Shown: positions 8,771-17,206 of the stretch, one piece after another
Layout of the letters: each line of letters opens with the position of its first letter
Numbering within the stretch: position 1 is the stretch's first letter
Source of the DNA: Flavobacterium psychroterrae
GTDB lineage: Bacteria > Bacteroidota > Bacteroidia > Flavobacteriales > Flavobacteriaceae
NCBI RefSeq assembly: GCF_018380615.1
Contig: NZ_JAGYVZ010000009.1
Span: forward strand, 1-64,000
Length of the DNA: 64,000 nucleotides
Reading direction: 5' to 3'
Translations under genes and position numbers: made by a program
The notes under the pieces: model-generated
What the model saw: only the letters and a program-made list of their open reading frames with translations
Databases searched by the model: none
Told to the model about the DNA's origin: nothing

Positions 8771-9439
8771 ATGAAAAAATTTACTGTATTATCATTAGTC
8801 GCTGTTACTTTATTTATAACGGCGTGTAAAAAATCTAACGAAACAACAACAGGCGAGGAAAAGCAGGTTGCCGAAAAAAAGGGTGAAGTATTAGCTGTAA
8901 AACTGGAAACATCAAAAGTAGACTGGAAAGCATTTCATAAAGGTGGTTTTGCGCCTCGTTGGGGAACACTTGCTATTAAATCAGGTGAAGTATCAGTTGA
9001 AGCAAATGAGCTTACTGCAGGTGATTTTGTGATTGATATGACATCTATAAAAGTGGATCCGGCATCTGTGACTGAAAAAGACAAAAAATACTCAGAATTA
9101 GAAGCGCACTTAAAAAGTGCTGACTTTTTTGATGTTGAAAAAAACCCAACAGCTGACTTTAAAATTACAAGCGTTACAGATTTAGCTGCTCCTGCAAAAG
9201 ACGCTGTAGAAGGTGCTAATAAAACTGTAAGCGGTAATCTTACTCTTAAAGGTAAAGCTGTAAATGTTACGTTCCCTGCAAAAGTTACTGTTGCTGACGG
9301 AACTGCAACGTTACAAGCTAAATTTACTGTTAACCGTACAGATTGGGATATTAAATTTGGAGCTTCAGAAGCTGATCCTGCAGAATGGATGATCAGTAAG
9401 GATATCGAAATTGGTATCAATGTTACGGCAGGAAAATAA
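8771..9439 (+). CDS. YceI-family lipoprotein
   Basis: This 222-residue protein starts with a lipoprotein signal (MKKFTVLSLVAVTLFITAC-KK) and then a short Glu/Lys-rich linker. Residues about 40-220 form a YceI domain, the lipocalin-like barrel that binds polyisoprenoid or amphiphilic ligands; characteristic parts are SKVDWKAFHKGGFAPRWGTL, HLKSADFF and VNRTDWDIKFG. It should be anchored in a membrane facing the periplasm or the surface. The exact ligand is unknown. It faces the ergothioneine operon and shares its terminator. Confidence 0.92.
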   Translation: MKKFTVLSLVAVTLFITACKKSNETTTGEEKQVAEKKGEVLAVKLETSKVDWKAFHKGGFAPRWGTLAIKSGEVSVEANELTAGDFVIDMTSIKVDPASVTEKDKKYSELEAHLKSADFFDVEKNPTADFKITSVTDLAAPAKDAVEGANKTVSGNLTLKGKAVNVTFPAKVTVADGTATLQAKFTVNRTDWDIKFGASEADPAEWMISKDIEIGINVTAGK

Positions 9440-9465
9440 TACTTAAACAGTTAATTATTATTCAT

Positions 9466-9501
9466 AAAAAGGCAGCCTGAAAATATTAGGCTGCCTTTTT
9501 T
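9466..9501. terminator. Bidirectional terminator between YceI gene and ergothioneine operon
   Basis: AAAAAGGCAGCCT pairs with AGGCTGCCTTTTT around a short AT-rich loop, flanked by A and T tracts. It lies between two convergent genes and can end both transcripts. Confidence 0.85.
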
Positions 9502-9512
9502 GATTTTATGAT

Positions 9513-10676
9513 TTAAACTTTAGACAATCCTTTTAAAAGTCTTTCAAGTCCTATTTGTAAAAGAACTCTTGGTGTTGCAATATTAATTCGCAAAAATCCT
9601 TCTCCCGAAGCTCCATACATGGTACCGGAATTAATCCAGAGCTTTTGTTCTTCAAGAAGTATATGCGATAATTCGTCTGCCGTTTTCCCAAAAGCGGTAC
9701 AATCCAGCCAAACCAAATAAGTTGCTTCTAACGGAGTGACTTTTATTTGAGGAAGATTTAAATTGAGAAATTCTGTCAGGTAAATATAATTGTCCTGAAG
9801 ATATTCTTTTAAAGCATCAAGCCATTGCTCTGATTCTTCATAAGCGGCAATAAGCGCTGCAATGCCAAATATATTGAGTAATTCTATTCCCATTAATTGA
9901 AAAGAAGATTGAATCGCTTTACGGAATTGCTCATTTTCTGTAAAAAAATAACCAACTTGTAATCCCGCTAAATTAAAGGTTTTGGTTGGCGAACTCAGCG
10001 TAACAGAATTTAGACTGTATTTTTCTCCCAATGAAGCAAAAGGAATATGAATATGTCCTTCAAAAACCAAATCGGCATGAATTTCATCTGAAATAATTAA
10101 GACATTATGCTGTAAACAAATATCCCCAACGGCTTGTAATTCTTCTTTTTTCCAGACTCTTCCCACAGGATTATGCGGATTACTGATAATCAAAAGCTTT
10201 ACTTTGGGATCGGCAGCTTTTTGCGCTAAATCCTCAAAATCAATTATATATTCTCCATTATTATAAATTAGATTGTTCTCAATGGCAATTCGTCCGCTGT
10301 TTTCAATACTACTGTAGAAATGATTGTAAACCGGTGATTGTATAATTACTTTATCGCCCGTTTTTGATAGTGATTGTATGGCTGCGGATAATGCCGGTAT
10401 AACTCCTGAAACGGGTACGAGCCATTCTTTTTCAAGGGTAAAACCATATCTTCTTTTCCACCATTTCATTATGGCAGCATAAAAAGCTTCGGGAATTGCC
10501 GTGTAGCCAAAAATTCCGTGATCTGCTCTTTTCTGCAGCGCCTTTAAAATTTCCGGTGCCGATTTAAAATCCATATCTGCAATCCACATTGGAAGTACTT
10601 CTCCAAAAGGAGCTTCATCCCATTTAATTGAACCACTGTCTTTTCGTGATATTATCTCATCAAAATTATACTTCAT
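9513..10676 (-). CDS. MalY/PatB-type PLP C-S lyase, candidate EgtE-like enzyme
   Basis: This 387-residue fold-type I PLP enzyme has the MalY/PatB signature N-terminus (LPMWIADMDF, then GIFGYTAIP), the NPHNPVGR motif, SDEIHADL, and the Schiff-base lysine in SPTKTFNLAGLQ. Such enzymes cleave C-S bonds of cysteine conjugates (cystathionine beta-lyase type). It is the last gene of the leftward operon, 23 bp after the transporter gene. In that setting the likely role is the final ergothioneine step, cleavage of hercynylcysteine sulfoxide, as EgtE does in mycobacteria. This assignment is inferred from context; sequence alone cannot separate it from ordinary cystathionine beta-lyase. Confidence 0.85.
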   Translation of the reverse strand: MKYNFDEIISRKDSGSIKWDEAPFGEVLPMWIADMDFKSAPEILKALQKRADHGIFGYTAIPEAFYAAIMKWWKRRYGFTLEKEWLVPVSGVIPALSAAIQSLSKTGDKVIIQSPVYNHFYSSIENSGRIAIENNLIYNNGEYIIDFEDLAQKAADPKVKLLIISNPHNPVGRVWKKEELQAVGDICLQHNVLIISDEIHADLVFEGHIHIPFASLGEKYSLNSVTLSSPTKTFNLAGLQVGYFFTENEQFRKAIQSSFQLMGIELLNIFGIAALIAAYEESEQWLDALKEYLQDNYIYLTEFLNLNLPQIKVTPLEATYLVWLDCTAFGKTADELSHILLEEQKLWINSGTMYGASGEGFLRINIATPRVLLQIGLERLLKGLSKV

Positions 10677-10699
10677 GATACCCAGTTTTGGTTTAAAAC

Positions 10700-12268
10700 T
10701 TATTTTTTAGCGCAATAATCACTCAATTGCGAAATCGTATTAATGTGCAATTCTTTCGCTTGCTTTATGCGCATCATCAATGCATAAGCATTATTAAAGC
10801 CAATAGGTTTGAGCCATTGCAATTGATATTGTTTCTGAAATTCTTTCTGAACAAAATCATAGGTTTTTTTACTGTCTTTTGAAACTTCCTTAATTTTTTG
10901 TTCTGATGGTTTTAGCAAAACTAACAATCCTGTACCGGTATATTCCGGATAAAAGTCAATGCCATCATTCATTAACGCATCAAAGCATATTTTTGTTCCG
11001 CCAAGTCCGGTTTTGGTTTCTACTTTATAATTCGTATTTCCTTCAATAATCATTTTGTACATTTCTGCCAAAATATATTGTTCGCCAAAAATCTTGGATC
11101 CAATTCTGATGGTTTCGCCATTTCCCTGATTGGCTTTTTTGTATAAATTACTGCTGACTAAAAAATCTTTCGCTACTTTTTCAGGAGTTTGTTTTAAAAG
11201 TTCGGTTTTATAATTTAAATCCGTCATAATACTGTCGTTGATTTTACCTGCCAGAAGATTTAAAGTTTCTTCAAGTCCGGGAAATTTTTTCAGCGTCTGG
11301 GTTTTAATTATCGGCGCAGCATAATAAGGCGGAAATATGGTTTGATCATCTTCTAAAACGACCAAATCAAAGGCTTTGATCCTTCCATCAGTAGAATAAC
11401 CGCTAATCAAATCCAGTTTTCCCTGATACGCCGCTTCGTACATAATCGCATCTGAAACCACTAGCGGATTCAACTTTAATCCATATACAGAGCGAAGTCC
11501 TAAATCGCCGTCCTGACGTCCCATAAATTCCGGTGTAAATCCGGCGATTATCTTGCGCTCAGCTTTCGCCGAAAACATAAAATAAAGACCTGTCATTATT
11601 ACAATACCAAAAATAATATAAAGGACTTTTTTAAGTGTTTTTAAGGTAGAATTTTGAAGATAACCAATAATCAAATCCAGTAATACAGCCAATAATGCTG
11701 CCGGAATTGCTCCCGCCAAAATCATATTAGTATTGTTGAGGGAGATTCCTCCAAAAATAAATTCGCCCAATCCGCCCGCAGCTACAAACGACGCAAGCGT
11801 TGCAACGCCAACATTAATTACCGCGGCGGTTCGAATACCGGCAATAATCACGGGCATAGCCAATGGAAATTCGACTTTAAACAAACGCTGCATTTTGTTC
11901 ATTCCAAGTGCGGTTGCGGCTTCTATAACCACAGGATCTACTCCCGTAATTCCGGTGTAAGTATTTCGTATAATGGGAAGTAAAGCATAAATAAGCAATG
12001 CAATTATGGCGGGTGTTGCGCCAATACCGAAAAGCGGAATCATAAAACCCAAAAGCGCAATACTGGGAACGGTTTGTAATATTCCTGCTGTTCCTAATAC
12101 CGAAGCTGCTAATTTTCGTCTTCGCGAAATTAAAACACCTAACGGGATTCCGACTATAATTGCCAAAAGCAACGATAAAAAAGTAAGTCCCAGATGTTGC
12201 CCTATTTGTACAAACAGCTTTTCATGCTGTGACACCATAAATTGCCAAAGGCTTTGCTGTTGTGTCAT
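10700..12268 (-). CDS. egtU: Fused ABC permease and substrate-binding protein, EgtU-like (ergothioneine uptake)
   Basis: This 522-residue protein joins a ProW/OpuCB-type permease (residues about 1-235, several membrane helices, coupling loop EAATALGMNKMQRLF) to a ProX/OpuCC-type binding domain (about 240-520, with IRIGSKIFGEQYIL and DFYPEYTGTG). The family binds trimethylammonium compounds such as betaine, choline and carnitine. The same fused layout is that of EgtU, the ergothioneine importer described in Streptococcus pneumoniae and Helicobacter pylori. Its place directly beside egtB and egtD makes ergothioneine or hercynine the likely ligand. It overlaps the ATPase gene by 4 bp, so translation is probably coupled. 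An osmoprotectant transporter remains possible from sequence alone. Confidence 0.82.
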   Translation of the reverse strand: MTQQQSLWQFMVSQHEKLFVQIGQHLGLTFLSLLLAIIVGIPLGVLISRRRKLAASVLGTAGILQTVPSIALLGFMIPLFGIGATPAIIALLIYALLPIIRNTYTGITGVDPVVIEAATALGMNKMQRLFKVEFPLAMPVIIAGIRTAAVINVGVATLASFVAAGGLGEFIFGGISLNNTNMILAGAIPAALLAVLLDLIIGYLQNSTLKTLKKVLYIIFGIVIMTGLYFMFSAKAERKIIAGFTPEFMGRQDGDLGLRSVYGLKLNPLVVSDAIMYEAAYQGKLDLISGYSTDGRIKAFDLVVLEDDQTIFPPYYAAPIIKTQTLKKFPGLEETLNLLAGKINDSIMTDLNYKTELLKQTPEKVAKDFLVSSNLYKKANQGNGETIRIGSKIFGEQYILAEMYKMIIEGNTNYKVETKTGLGGTKICFDALMNDGIDFYPEYTGTGLLVLLKPSEQKIKEVSKDSKKTYDFVQKEFQKQYQLQWLKPIGFNNAYALMMRIKQAKELHINTISQLSDYCAKK

Positions 12269-13188
12269 ACTGTCTGAAGTTTTCTGTAGTGATTAAATGC
12301 CTGCAAAAGTTGTTCGTAGTCTTCGTTAAAAGTATTCTCAGCACTAAAAATCTGAAGAGTTTCCCATACATTGGCATCTTTAGTAAGTTGTTCTTGTGCT
12401 TTTATCGATAATGGTTTTGAAAGAAAAGATTCCATCGATTTGACCGAAGCAATTTTATATTCCAGCATTAATCGATTACCCGCAAAGAAATCTTTTACAA
12501 AACTATTTGCCGGATGATATAATATTTCTGCCGGAGAACCTATCTGTACAATTTGTCCTTTATCCATTAAACAAATTCGATGTCCGAGTTCAAAGGCTTC
12601 GACTACATCGTCCGTTACTAAAATGGTGGTTTTGTTTTTGAGCTCGTCAAGATTCTTAAACTCATTATGAATCGCCGACTTTGTAATGGTATCCAAAGCA
12701 CCAAAAGGTTCGTCCATTAAAAGAACCGGAGTATCTGCAATTAAGGCTCGCGCGATACCAATACGCTGTTGTTGTCCGCCGCTTAATTCATGCGGAAAAA
12801 CCTTTAACAAATCTTCGGTAAGATGCAATTTTTCTAAAAGTTCTAAAGTTCTTTTCCATGTTTTTTGCTTATCCCAATTTAGCAGATTCGGAACAATTGC
12901 AATATTTTGTGCAACTGTATAATGCGGAAAAAGTCCGGCGTGCTGCATCACAAAACCAATACTTTTGCGAAGTTCTTCCGGTTTTTGATCTCTGATATTT
13001 TTGCTGTCAATAAAGATATTACCATTATCAGGCTCAATAAGCCGATTAATCATTTTTAGTGTGGTTGTTTTACCACAGCCACTAGTGCCTAATAGTACCA
13101 GAATTTCTTTATCATTGGCTTCAAATGAAATTGAATCTACTGCTTTGTTTGACCCAAAACTTTTGGAAACTCCCTTTATACTAATCAT
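12265..13188 (-). CDS. egtV: ABC transporter ATP-binding protein, EgtV-like, with altered H-loop
   Basis: This 307-residue ATPase of the ProV/OpuCA group has Walker A GTSGCGKTT, Q-loop VMQHAGLFPHY, signature LSGGQQQRIGIARAL and Walker B VLLMDEPFGALD. The position that is normally the switch histidine (VTHD) reads VTDD: the codon is GAC, so the H-loop His is replaced by Asp. The C-terminal ~70 residues do not form a clear CBS pair. It lies 16 bp after egtB and overlaps the fused permease/binding-protein gene by 4 bp. It should energise that transporter at the inner membrane. The His-to-Asp change may slow hydrolysis or be compensated elsewhere. Confidence 0.85.
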   Translation of the reverse strand: MISIKGVSKSFGSNKAVDSISFEANDKEILVLLGTSGCGKTTTLKMINRLIEPDNGNIFIDSKNIRDQKPEELRKSIGFVMQHAGLFPHYTVAQNIAIVPNLLNWDKQKTWKRTLELLEKLHLTEDLLKVFPHELSGGQQQRIGIARALIADTPVLLMDEPFGALDTITKSAIHNEFKNLDELKNKTTILVTDDVVEAFELGHRICLMDKGQIVQIGSPAEILYHPANSFVKDFFAGNRLMLEYKIASVKSMESFLSKPLSIKAQEQLTKDANVWETLQIFSAENTFNEDYEQLLQAFNHYRKLQTV

Positions 13189-13204
13189 ATCTTATCCTGA
13201 TGAA

Positions 13205-14386
13205 TTATTTTGCCAGACGAATGCCCATAAATTGCCATTGATGACGCGGATGAAAAAAGTTGCGGTAAGTAGCACGGCTATGACCTTCCGGAGTTGCTAC
13301 AGAAGCGCCGCGCAAAACCATTTGGCTTACCATAAATTTACCATTGTATTCGCCAATTGCTCCGGGCGCTTTTTTAAATCCCGGATAAGGCAAATAAGCA
13401 CTTTCTGTCCATTCCCAGCGTTGTCCCCAGTTTAAATTTGGCGAAGCAACTTCCCACTCTGCTTCTGTTGGCAAACGCATCCCTTTCCATGACGCAAATG
13501 CTGAGGCTTCGTAAAAATTAATATGACAAACGGGTTCGTTTAAATCTATTTCTTTTAAACCGGCAAAAGTATAATTCATCCATTTTTGATCGATAAAATG
13601 CCAGTATAAGGGTGATTTTGCAGCGTTTTCTTTTACCCACTCCCAACCTTCAGAATGCCAGTATTTAAAATCAGAATAACCTCCGTCAATAATAAATTCA
13701 AGATATTGCGCATTGGTTACGGGAGATTTTGCAATTTCAAAATTCTCTAAATAAACTTTATGTCGTCCGAGTTCATTATCAAAACAAAAATCTTCGCCCT
13801 GATATCCAATTTCATAAATACCCGATTCAACTTTTATAAATTCATTGTTTTGAATACTTTTTTGGTCGAAAACAGTATCAACACTATAAACCGGAAAAAG
13901 CGGATTATGTCCTAATATATATTTGATGTCGCTCAACAATAATTCCTGATGCTGTTGTTCATGATTAAGTCCGAGTTGTAGCAATTCAATTAATTCTGAT
14001 GAAAGTGAATTGTTTTGTAAAAAAGCTTTCATTTGCTGATCTACATAAGCACGATAACGATACACATCCGTAACCGAAGGACGGCTTAAATTACCGCGAT
14101 CTGTACGAACAACACGTGCGCCTAAACTTTCATAATAACTATTGAAAACAAAATCATATTGGTCATTAAAAACCTGATAATCCTTGTAATTGGGTTTCAG
14201 AATAAAGGTTTCAAAAAACCATGTTGTATGTCCCAGATGCCATTTAGGCGGACTAACATCTACAATGGGCTGCACCACAAAATCCTCAATTTCCAGAGGC
14301 TTGCAGATATGCTCAGAATGCAATCTGATTTTAGTGTATTTGTCTAGTATAGTCTGGTTGCTAATTGCTAAGGTTTGTGCTTGCAT
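13205..14386 (-). CDS. egtB: EgtB-type sulfoxide synthase (ergothioneine biosynthesis)
   Basis: The start is taken at 14386 (MQAQTLAISNQT); an earlier in-frame ATG at 14437 would overlap egtD by 34 bp. The N-terminal DinB-like domain carries the iron ligands, His53 in KWHLGHTTWFFETF and the pair in NHEQQHQELL. The C-terminal half is a formylglycine-generating-enzyme-like domain (SPVTNAQYLEFI, MRLPTEAEWE, ending FFHPRHQWQFMGIRLAK). EgtB is a non-heme iron enzyme that joins hercynine to a thiol (gamma-glutamylcysteine or cysteine) with oxygen. No egtC amidohydrolase is present in the operon, which would fit direct use of cysteine as in type II EgtB; this is inference. The gene is 17 bp after egtD. 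Confidence 0.93.
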   Translation of the reverse strand: MQAQTLAISNQTILDKYTKIRLHSEHICKPLEIEDFVVQPIVDVSPPKWHLGHTTWFFETFILKPNYKDYQVFNDQYDFVFNSYYESLGARVVRTDRGNLSRPSVTDVYRYRAYVDQQMKAFLQNNSLSSELIELLQLGLNHEQQHQELLLSDIKYILGHNPLFPVYSVDTVFDQKSIQNNEFIKVESGIYEIGYQGEDFCFDNELGRHKVYLENFEIAKSPVTNAQYLEFIIDGGYSDFKYWHSEGWEWVKENAAKSPLYWHFIDQKWMNYTFAGLKEIDLNEPVCHINFYEASAFASWKGMRLPTEAEWEVASPNLNWGQRWEWTESAYLPYPGFKKAPGAIGEYNGKFMVSQMVLRGASVATPEGHSRATYRNFFHPRHQWQFMGIRLAK

Positions 14387-14403
14387 ATTATTATCTTTAA
14401 ATG

Positions 14404-15399
14404 TTAAACTGACAACCAGGCTACATCTGTAAACCATGATTTAGAGTCCATGATATGATTTATTGTTTCAAAACCGGAATTGTTGGCTAATTCCTCACTT
14501 TCTTGTAAAGAATATTTTTGCGAAAGCTCCATATAAATCAGTTCATCTTTTTCAAAGTTAACAGATTGACCGTCAATATTCACAAGCTGATGATCTAAAC
14601 TAATTAAATAACTTCTGCATGCTCCGCTTAACGGGTCATAAGTCTGGTAATGTTCAAACTTTTCTACTACAAAATCAGCATTCAATTCTCTGTTGATTCG
14701 CGTTAACAAGTTAAGATTAAACGCTGCGGTAATTCCTGCCTTGTCATTATAGGCATCCAATATAATTTGTGGATTCTTTTTTAAGTCAAATCCCATCAGG
14801 ACAATATCGCCAGGGGAAAGATATGTGTTAAGACCCCGACAAAACGAAAGTGCTTCCTCCTTCTCCATATTCCCAATATTGCTTCCCAAAAACAAAACTA
14901 CTTTTCGTCTTGAAGATAATTCGGCTGCCTTTTCCAGCATCTTAAAATATTCCCCGTCAAGACATATAATATTAAGTTCCGGAAGATCTGCTTTTAATTT
15001 ATTATTTAAAACAGACAATATATTGGCAGATATGTCAATTGGCATATAAGTAAAATCCGCTTTCTGATCTAAAAGATATTTTAGCAAAAAAGCAGATTTT
15101 GTTCCGTCGCCGGCACCAAGTTCAATTAGATCGAATGCTTCATCAGTTTCCAAAATAATATTGGCAAGTTCTGACGTTTTATTTTGAAAGATGTCCATTT
15201 CACAATTCGTCAGATAATATTCCGGCATTGCCATAATCTGTTGAAAAAGAGTATCGCCTGTTTTATCGTAAAAATATTTAGATTGGAGTTTTTTTGGTGT
15301 ATTGTTAAGTCCTTTAAGCACATCAAAACGAAACTGCTCAAGTGCATTATCCTGTGCTGCAACTTCTTTGATTAAAGTTTTTTCAGTTTTTAGTATCAT
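14404..15399 (-). CDS. egtD: EgtD, L-histidine N-alpha-methyltransferase
   Basis: This 331-residue SAM-dependent methyltransferase belongs to the EgtD/DUF2260 family. The SAM loop is LIELGAGDGTKS, the N-terminal PKKLQSKYFYD segment is typical, and LFLGSNIGN follows. The family trimethylates histidine to hercynine, the first step of ergothioneine synthesis, and its length is normal. It is the first gene of the leftward egtD-egtB-egtV-egtU-lyase operon. The promoter should lie in 15400-15480, where a weak TACCTTTA-like -7 element can be seen on the minus strand. Confidence 0.93.
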   Translation of the reverse strand: MILKTEKTLIKEVAAQDNALEQFRFDVLKGLNNTPKKLQSKYFYDKTGDTLFQQIMAMPEYYLTNCEMDIFQNKTSELANIILETDEAFDLIELGAGDGTKSAFLLKYLLDQKADFTYMPIDISANILSVLNNKLKADLPELNIICLDGEYFKMLEKAAELSSRRKVVLFLGSNIGNMEKEEALSFCRGLNTYLSPGDIVLMGFDLKKNPQIILDAYNDKAGITAAFNLNLLTRINRELNADFVVEKFEHYQTYDPLSGACRSYLISLDHQLVNIDGQSVNFEKDELIYMELSQKYSLQESEELANNSGFETINHIMDSKSWFTDVAWLSV

Positions 15400-15721
15400 G
15401 TTATTGTATTAAATTAAGCACTCAGTTCCTGTCCTTCTATTAAAGGTAGTTATTTATGTAATAATATTTGCGAAAAAATTACCTCATTTTTATTTGAAAG
15501 TAACTGAACTTTGAACTGATGTAAATGATAATAGTTTACAGGATGGTAATTTAATGTTCCTGCTTCTTTTCGATATTTTAAAAATTAATCTGCCTATAAA
15601 TTATTTTAAATTCATAAGCATATTAATTTTAGAATTAAAAAGATTCTTATCTTAGTCATAATCTGTTAAGAAAACAACAACAAGATTTTTCGTATCTTAA
15701 AACATAAATTTTAAATTGAGA
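15400..15721. other. Divergent intergenic region between egtD and PAP2 gene
   Basis: No gene is visible. It must hold the leftward egtD promoter and the rightward PAP2 promoter. There is no obvious palindrome or riboswitch-like structure. Confidence 0.5.
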
Positions 15722-16480
15722 ATGAAAAAAATCATTATTTTATCATTTGTATTTCACTGTTATTTGGGCCTTGCTCAAAATAAGCGAGAGAATGACAGTA
15801 TGAGAATCGATACGGTTAAAAATATCAAATTCTCTTATAAGCAGCTCATTATTCCAGCGGTTCTTATTGGATACGGATTTTGGGGAAATGAGAGCGGACA
15901 AATCAAAAGTTTTAATCATCAAATTAGGGACGAGTTTACAGAAGATATTGATCGTAAAGTTTCTATTGATGATTTTTCAAGATATGTTCCGGCTGTTTCT
16001 GTTTATGCACTTAATGCTTTTGGAGTTAAAGGAAAAAATAACATGAGAGACCGTTCGGTAATTTTAGCAACTTCATTTATAATTATGACCGCGAGTGTTT
16101 TTACATTAAAATCGATAACCAATGTGGAACGACCGGATGGAACGTCTAACAATTCTTTTCCGTCAGGACATACTGCGGTAGCTTTTGCAGGAGCAGAATT
16201 TTTATATCAGGAATACAAGGATCAATCTGTCTGGTATGGTGTGGCAGGTTATGCGGTTGCTACAGGAACCGGAATATTTAGAATGTACAACAACAGGCAC
16301 TGGCTTACTGATGTGGCTGCCGGGGCGGGTATTGGAATTCTAAGTACTAAAATTGCATATTGGACGAATCCATATATTACCCGAAAATTGTTTGGAAAAA
16401 AAGAAGCTAAATCTACTTCATTCTTAACTCCTTCCTATGATGGAAAAAACTTTGCCATTTATTTTATAAAAACATTTTAA
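15722..16480 (+). CDS. PAP2-family phosphatase, exported
   Basis: The start is the ATG at 15722 (MKKIIILSF), giving 252 residues with a signal peptide ending GLAQ. The three PAP2 motifs are present: KSITNVERP, PSGHTAVAF and RMYNNRHWLTDV with the catalytic His. The family dephosphorylates lipid phosphates such as undecaprenyl pyrophosphate or phosphatidic acid. With a cleavable signal and few other membrane helices it is likely periplasmic or outer-membrane associated. It is transcribed alone, and the substrate is unknown. Confidence 0.88.
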   Translation: MKKIIILSFVFHCYLGLAQNKRENDSMRIDTVKNIKFSYKQLIIPAVLIGYGFWGNESGQIKSFNHQIRDEFTEDIDRKVSIDDFSRYVPAVSVYALNAFGVKGKNNMRDRSVILATSFIIMTASVFTLKSITNVERPDGTSNNSFPSGHTAVAFAGAEFLYQEYKDQSVWYGVAGYAVATGTGIFRMYNNRHWLTDVAAGAGIGILSTKIAYWTNPYITRKLFGKKEAKSTSFLTPSYDGKNFAIYFIKTF

Positions 16481-16626
16481 CTTTTATTACAACCAGTAAG
16501 AGTTCAAAATATAATTACAGAAAATTTTCGTTTTTTAAGGAGAGAAAATTTTAGAGCTGAAAGAGGAAATAAAGCTTCTGAAAATGAAAAACGACAAACA
16601 ATAAATAGTTGTTTATATAAAAAGAC

Positions 16627-16657
16627 AAATACGGCATCTTTTCAGAATACCGTATTT
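16627..16657. terminator. Hairpin between PAP2 gene and DUF3347 gene
   Basis: AAATACGG (16627-16634) pairs perfectly with CCGTATTT (16650-16657) around a 15-base loop. It lies between convergent genes. The stem is short, so it is at most a weak terminator. Confidence 0.45.
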
Positions 16658-16684
16658 TATCCAACTAATTCAATTTAAAAAAAT

Positions 16685-17206
16685 CTACAAACTTGCTTTT
16701 ACTTCACCGCAGGTTAACATGTTTTTGGGATAATAAGGATTTTTGATTTCCTTACTGTCACTCAACCACATTGCGTTAGTCATGGGACAAACCTGAAGAT
16801 GTAATTCTGCATCAGCAGCTTTGAATTTAGGTGCCAGATCCCAAAATGTAATTGAGAGTGATTTAAAAATTTCACGCTGTTTATTGATGTTTTTAGTTGC
16901 TGTAATTTCAGCAGCAAGACCTATAATTTCCTTTCTTTTATTCATTGCCTCGTTCATTTGCTGAAGATTTAACTTTTTAAACTTAAAGTTATCCAATGAA
17001 TTTTTTAATGCTGTGGCGTTTTTTACAACCGCCAGACTATCTGAAACAAGAAGATTGTTTTTTAAAGCCAGATAATTATTTGTAATCTCCTTTTTTTGAA
17101 GTTCGCGTTTTTGCACTAATTCGGGAGTTACTTCTTCCTTTGATGTTAACTGGGCTTGCGCCAAAGTGCCGAAGCAAATGAATGCTATAACTAATAATTT
17201 TTTCAT
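16685..17206 (-). CDS. DUF3347-type exported protein, possible metal-binding
   Basis: This 173-residue protein has a signal peptide (MKKLLVIAFICFGTLAQAQ) and a helical middle with a conserved ending: LHLQVCPMTNAMW, then NPYYPKNMLTCGEV. These Cys, His and Met positions are the hallmark of DUF3347, a domain found alone or at the end of copper/silver efflux CusB-like proteins. It may bind metal in the periplasm. Its ATG overlaps the stop of the zinc protease gene by 4 bp, so the two are co-translated. It is the last gene of the SusCD-protease operon. Confidence 0.75.
   Translation of the reverse strand: MKKLLVIAFICFGTLAQAQLTSKEEVTPELVQKRELQKKEITNNYLALKNNLLVSDSLAVVKNATALKNSLDNFKFKKLNLQQMNEAMNKRKEIIGLAAEITATKNINKQREIFKSLSITFWDLAPKFKAADAELHLQVCPMTNAMWLSDSKEIKNPYYPKNMLTCGEVKASL

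Noticed and set aside
10700..13188. Osmoprotectant (glycine betaine) ABC transporter
   Set aside because: Kept only as an alternative: the domain types fit, but the position inside an egtD-egtB operon and the permease/binding fusion favour ergothioneine uptake.
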